The position numbers were made by a program, and so were the translations under genes. The notes under the pieces were generated by a model that was given only the letters and a program-made list of their open reading frames with translations, was not told where the DNA came from and ran no database searches. Source: Sulfolobales archaeon (GTDB lineage: Archaea > Thermoproteota > Thermoprotei_A > Sulfolobales > NBVN01). Taken from it: 64,000 bases of DNA. Each line of letters begins with the position of its first letter. The stretch's first letter is position 1. Positions 63,231 to 64,000 of the stretch are shown piece after piece. The stretch is taken from NCBI GenBank assembly GCA_025058345.1, contig JANXEN010000003.1:1-64000 (forward strand). The letters are read 5' to 3'.

Positions 63231-64000
63231 TTGTTAAGATTTAGTTCCAAGTCCTTAATCATAGCTTTTGCCACTATCGTTGTAATGCTCCTCCTATCGA
63301 ATGCTGCCGTACGTAGCGACGATGTTTTAAGGATCTCGACGACGACCTCGCTACAGCAGATCGGTTTAGTGGACGCTTTAATGAAGGACTTCATGATGAG
63401 GCAGGGAGTAAAGATTAGATATGAGGTCATAGTATCTGGTTCAGGGGAGGCGCTTAGACTTCTAGGAGACGGTACTACATGTATAGCATTCACACATGCT
63501 CCATCCCTCGAATACACATTAATTAATAAAGGAACCATACGTAGGTTAGGGTTTGTAGGCTTCAACGAATTCGTGATTGTAGGACCTAATAAAGACCCGG
63601 CAGACGTTTTAAACGCACGCAACGCTGTTGATGCATTCTCAAGAATTTACAGAATGGGTGAATTGGGATTAACTAAATTCATTAGTAGGGGTGATAACTC
63701 AGGAACACATATCCGTGAGATTCTTATATGGAATTTAAGCGGTTTAAACCCTAAGGGGAGGAGCTGGTATTTAGAGACTGGGCAGGGAATGCAGCAAGCA
63801 CTTATAATAGCGGATGATGTAGAGGGATATACCCTAAGTGACCTAGGAACTTACGTTAAGTTACTGAACGCCAATAAACTACGGAATACCGTAATTTTAC
63901 TTAAAGACTCAACGAATTTAATAAATGTTTACTCATTATATGCGTCGAATAGTGATTTATGCAGGGGATTTACACCAATTATTGATAGGATTGCCGCATA
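63231..64000 (+). CDS. Tungstate/molybdate-type ABC substrate-binding protein (TupA-like), cut by window end
   Basis: An open frame from TTG 63231 runs off the window (256 codons visible). It has a signal segment (about 7-27), then LRISTTTSLQQIGLVDAL, VSGSGEALRLLGDG, FTHAPSLE, NEFVIVGPNKDP, SRGDNSGTHIREIL and WYLETGQGMQQAL, the TupA pattern for oxyanion capture outside the cell. A tungstate uptake system fits an organism using tungsten enzymes such as aldehyde:ferredoxin oxidoreductases (inference). Permease and ATPase would be expected beyond 64000. Confidence 0.87.
   Translation, partial: MLRFSSKSLIIAFATIVVMLLLSNAAVRSDDVLRISTTTSLQQIGLVDALMKDFMMRQGVKIRYEVIVSGSGEALRLLGDGTTCIAFTHAPSLEYTLINKGTIRRLGFVGFNEFVIVGPNKDPADVLNARNAVDAFSRIYRMGELGLTKFISRGDNSGTHIREILIWNLSGLNPKGRSWYLETGQGMQQALIIADDVEGYTLSDLGTYVKLLNANKLRNTVILLKDSTNLINVYSLYASNSDLCRGFTPIIDRIAA

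Overview
The window looks like chromosomal DNA from a thermophilic crenarchaeote (Thermoproteota), of moderate G+C judged by eye. The reasons are archaeal TATA boxes about 25-30 bases before starts, Shine-Dalgarno (SD) motifs of the GGTGAT / GGTGGT type, frequent TTG and GTG starts, tightly overlapping genes, and typical archaeal families: a four-subunit pyruvate:ferredoxin oxidoreductase, AbrB-PhoU, a DPS-like thioferritin, DUF3782-type nuclease, DUF432-MscS, and a MoxR/DUF58/DUF1616 operon. I cannot name the genus. No rRNA, tRNA, CRISPR array or insertion sequence was found by eye.

Layout. 0-9.3 kb: a dolichyl-phosphate-sugar-synthase-like glycosyltransferase, then a long minus-strand operon (9257 down to 1548) with MoxR ATPase, small membrane proteins, a DUF4129-like protein, a DUF4350-DUF58 fusion and a split DUF1616 protein. 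A perfect 8-bp inverted repeat sits just ahead of moxR. 9.5-15.5 kb: envelope genes, namely FtsX/MacB-like permeases, two membrane glycosyltransferases, a UbiA prenyltransferase and a LolD-like ATPase. 15.7-31 kb: mixed genes, including a frameshifted DUF3782-type nuclease, formamidase, MFS carrier, a three-gene operon of unknown proteins (23843-19882), an Mrr-like nuclease, a site-2 protease, an ABC-2 exporter and a fucose-isomerase-like protein.

31.3-37.1 kb is the most striking region. A five-gene operon encodes NuoE-like and NuoF-like diaphorase subunits, a [NiFe]-hydrogenase large subunit, and two chimeric proteins. One joins the N-terminal [2Fe-2S]/His-Cys3 part of a bifurcating [FeFe]-hydrogenase HydA (or NuoG) to the cysteine-rich C-terminal half of a [NiFe] small subunit. 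The other joins the N-terminal half of the [NiFe] small subunit to the 2[4Fe-4S] and H-cluster-like part of HydA. The H-cluster-like domain keeps the second- and third-loop cysteines but lacks the first-loop cysteine. Together this reads as a hybrid NAD(P)H-linked hydrogenase.

37.2-43.5 kb: a complete lipoate-dependent 2-oxoacid (pyruvate/acetoin-type) dehydrogenase operon E1alpha-E1beta-AcoX-E2-E3 followed by lipoate-protein ligase. 43.6-56.8 kb: unknown membrane proteins, DHBP synthase, DUF432-MscS, an isopropylmalate/isocitrate-type dehydrogenase, gamma-glutamyltransferase, a DUF401 permease, a sugar nucleotidyltransferase, and a glycosyltransferase/HAD phosphatase set. 56.9-59.9 kb: porGDAB. 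60-64 kb: AbrB-PhoU, thioferritin, aldo-keto reductase, an SAF-domain protein and the start of a tungstate-type binding protein cut by the window end.

Two minus-strand genes, porG and a HAD phosphatase, have their conserved N-terminal motifs upstream of any ATG/GTG/TTG. For porG an ATT codon directly after a stop and behind GGTGGT fits as the initiator. The window thus carries both ferredoxin-linked and NAD-linked pyruvate-type oxidation next to a hydrogenase, which suggests a redox-flexible fermentative or hydrogen-producing metabolism (inference).
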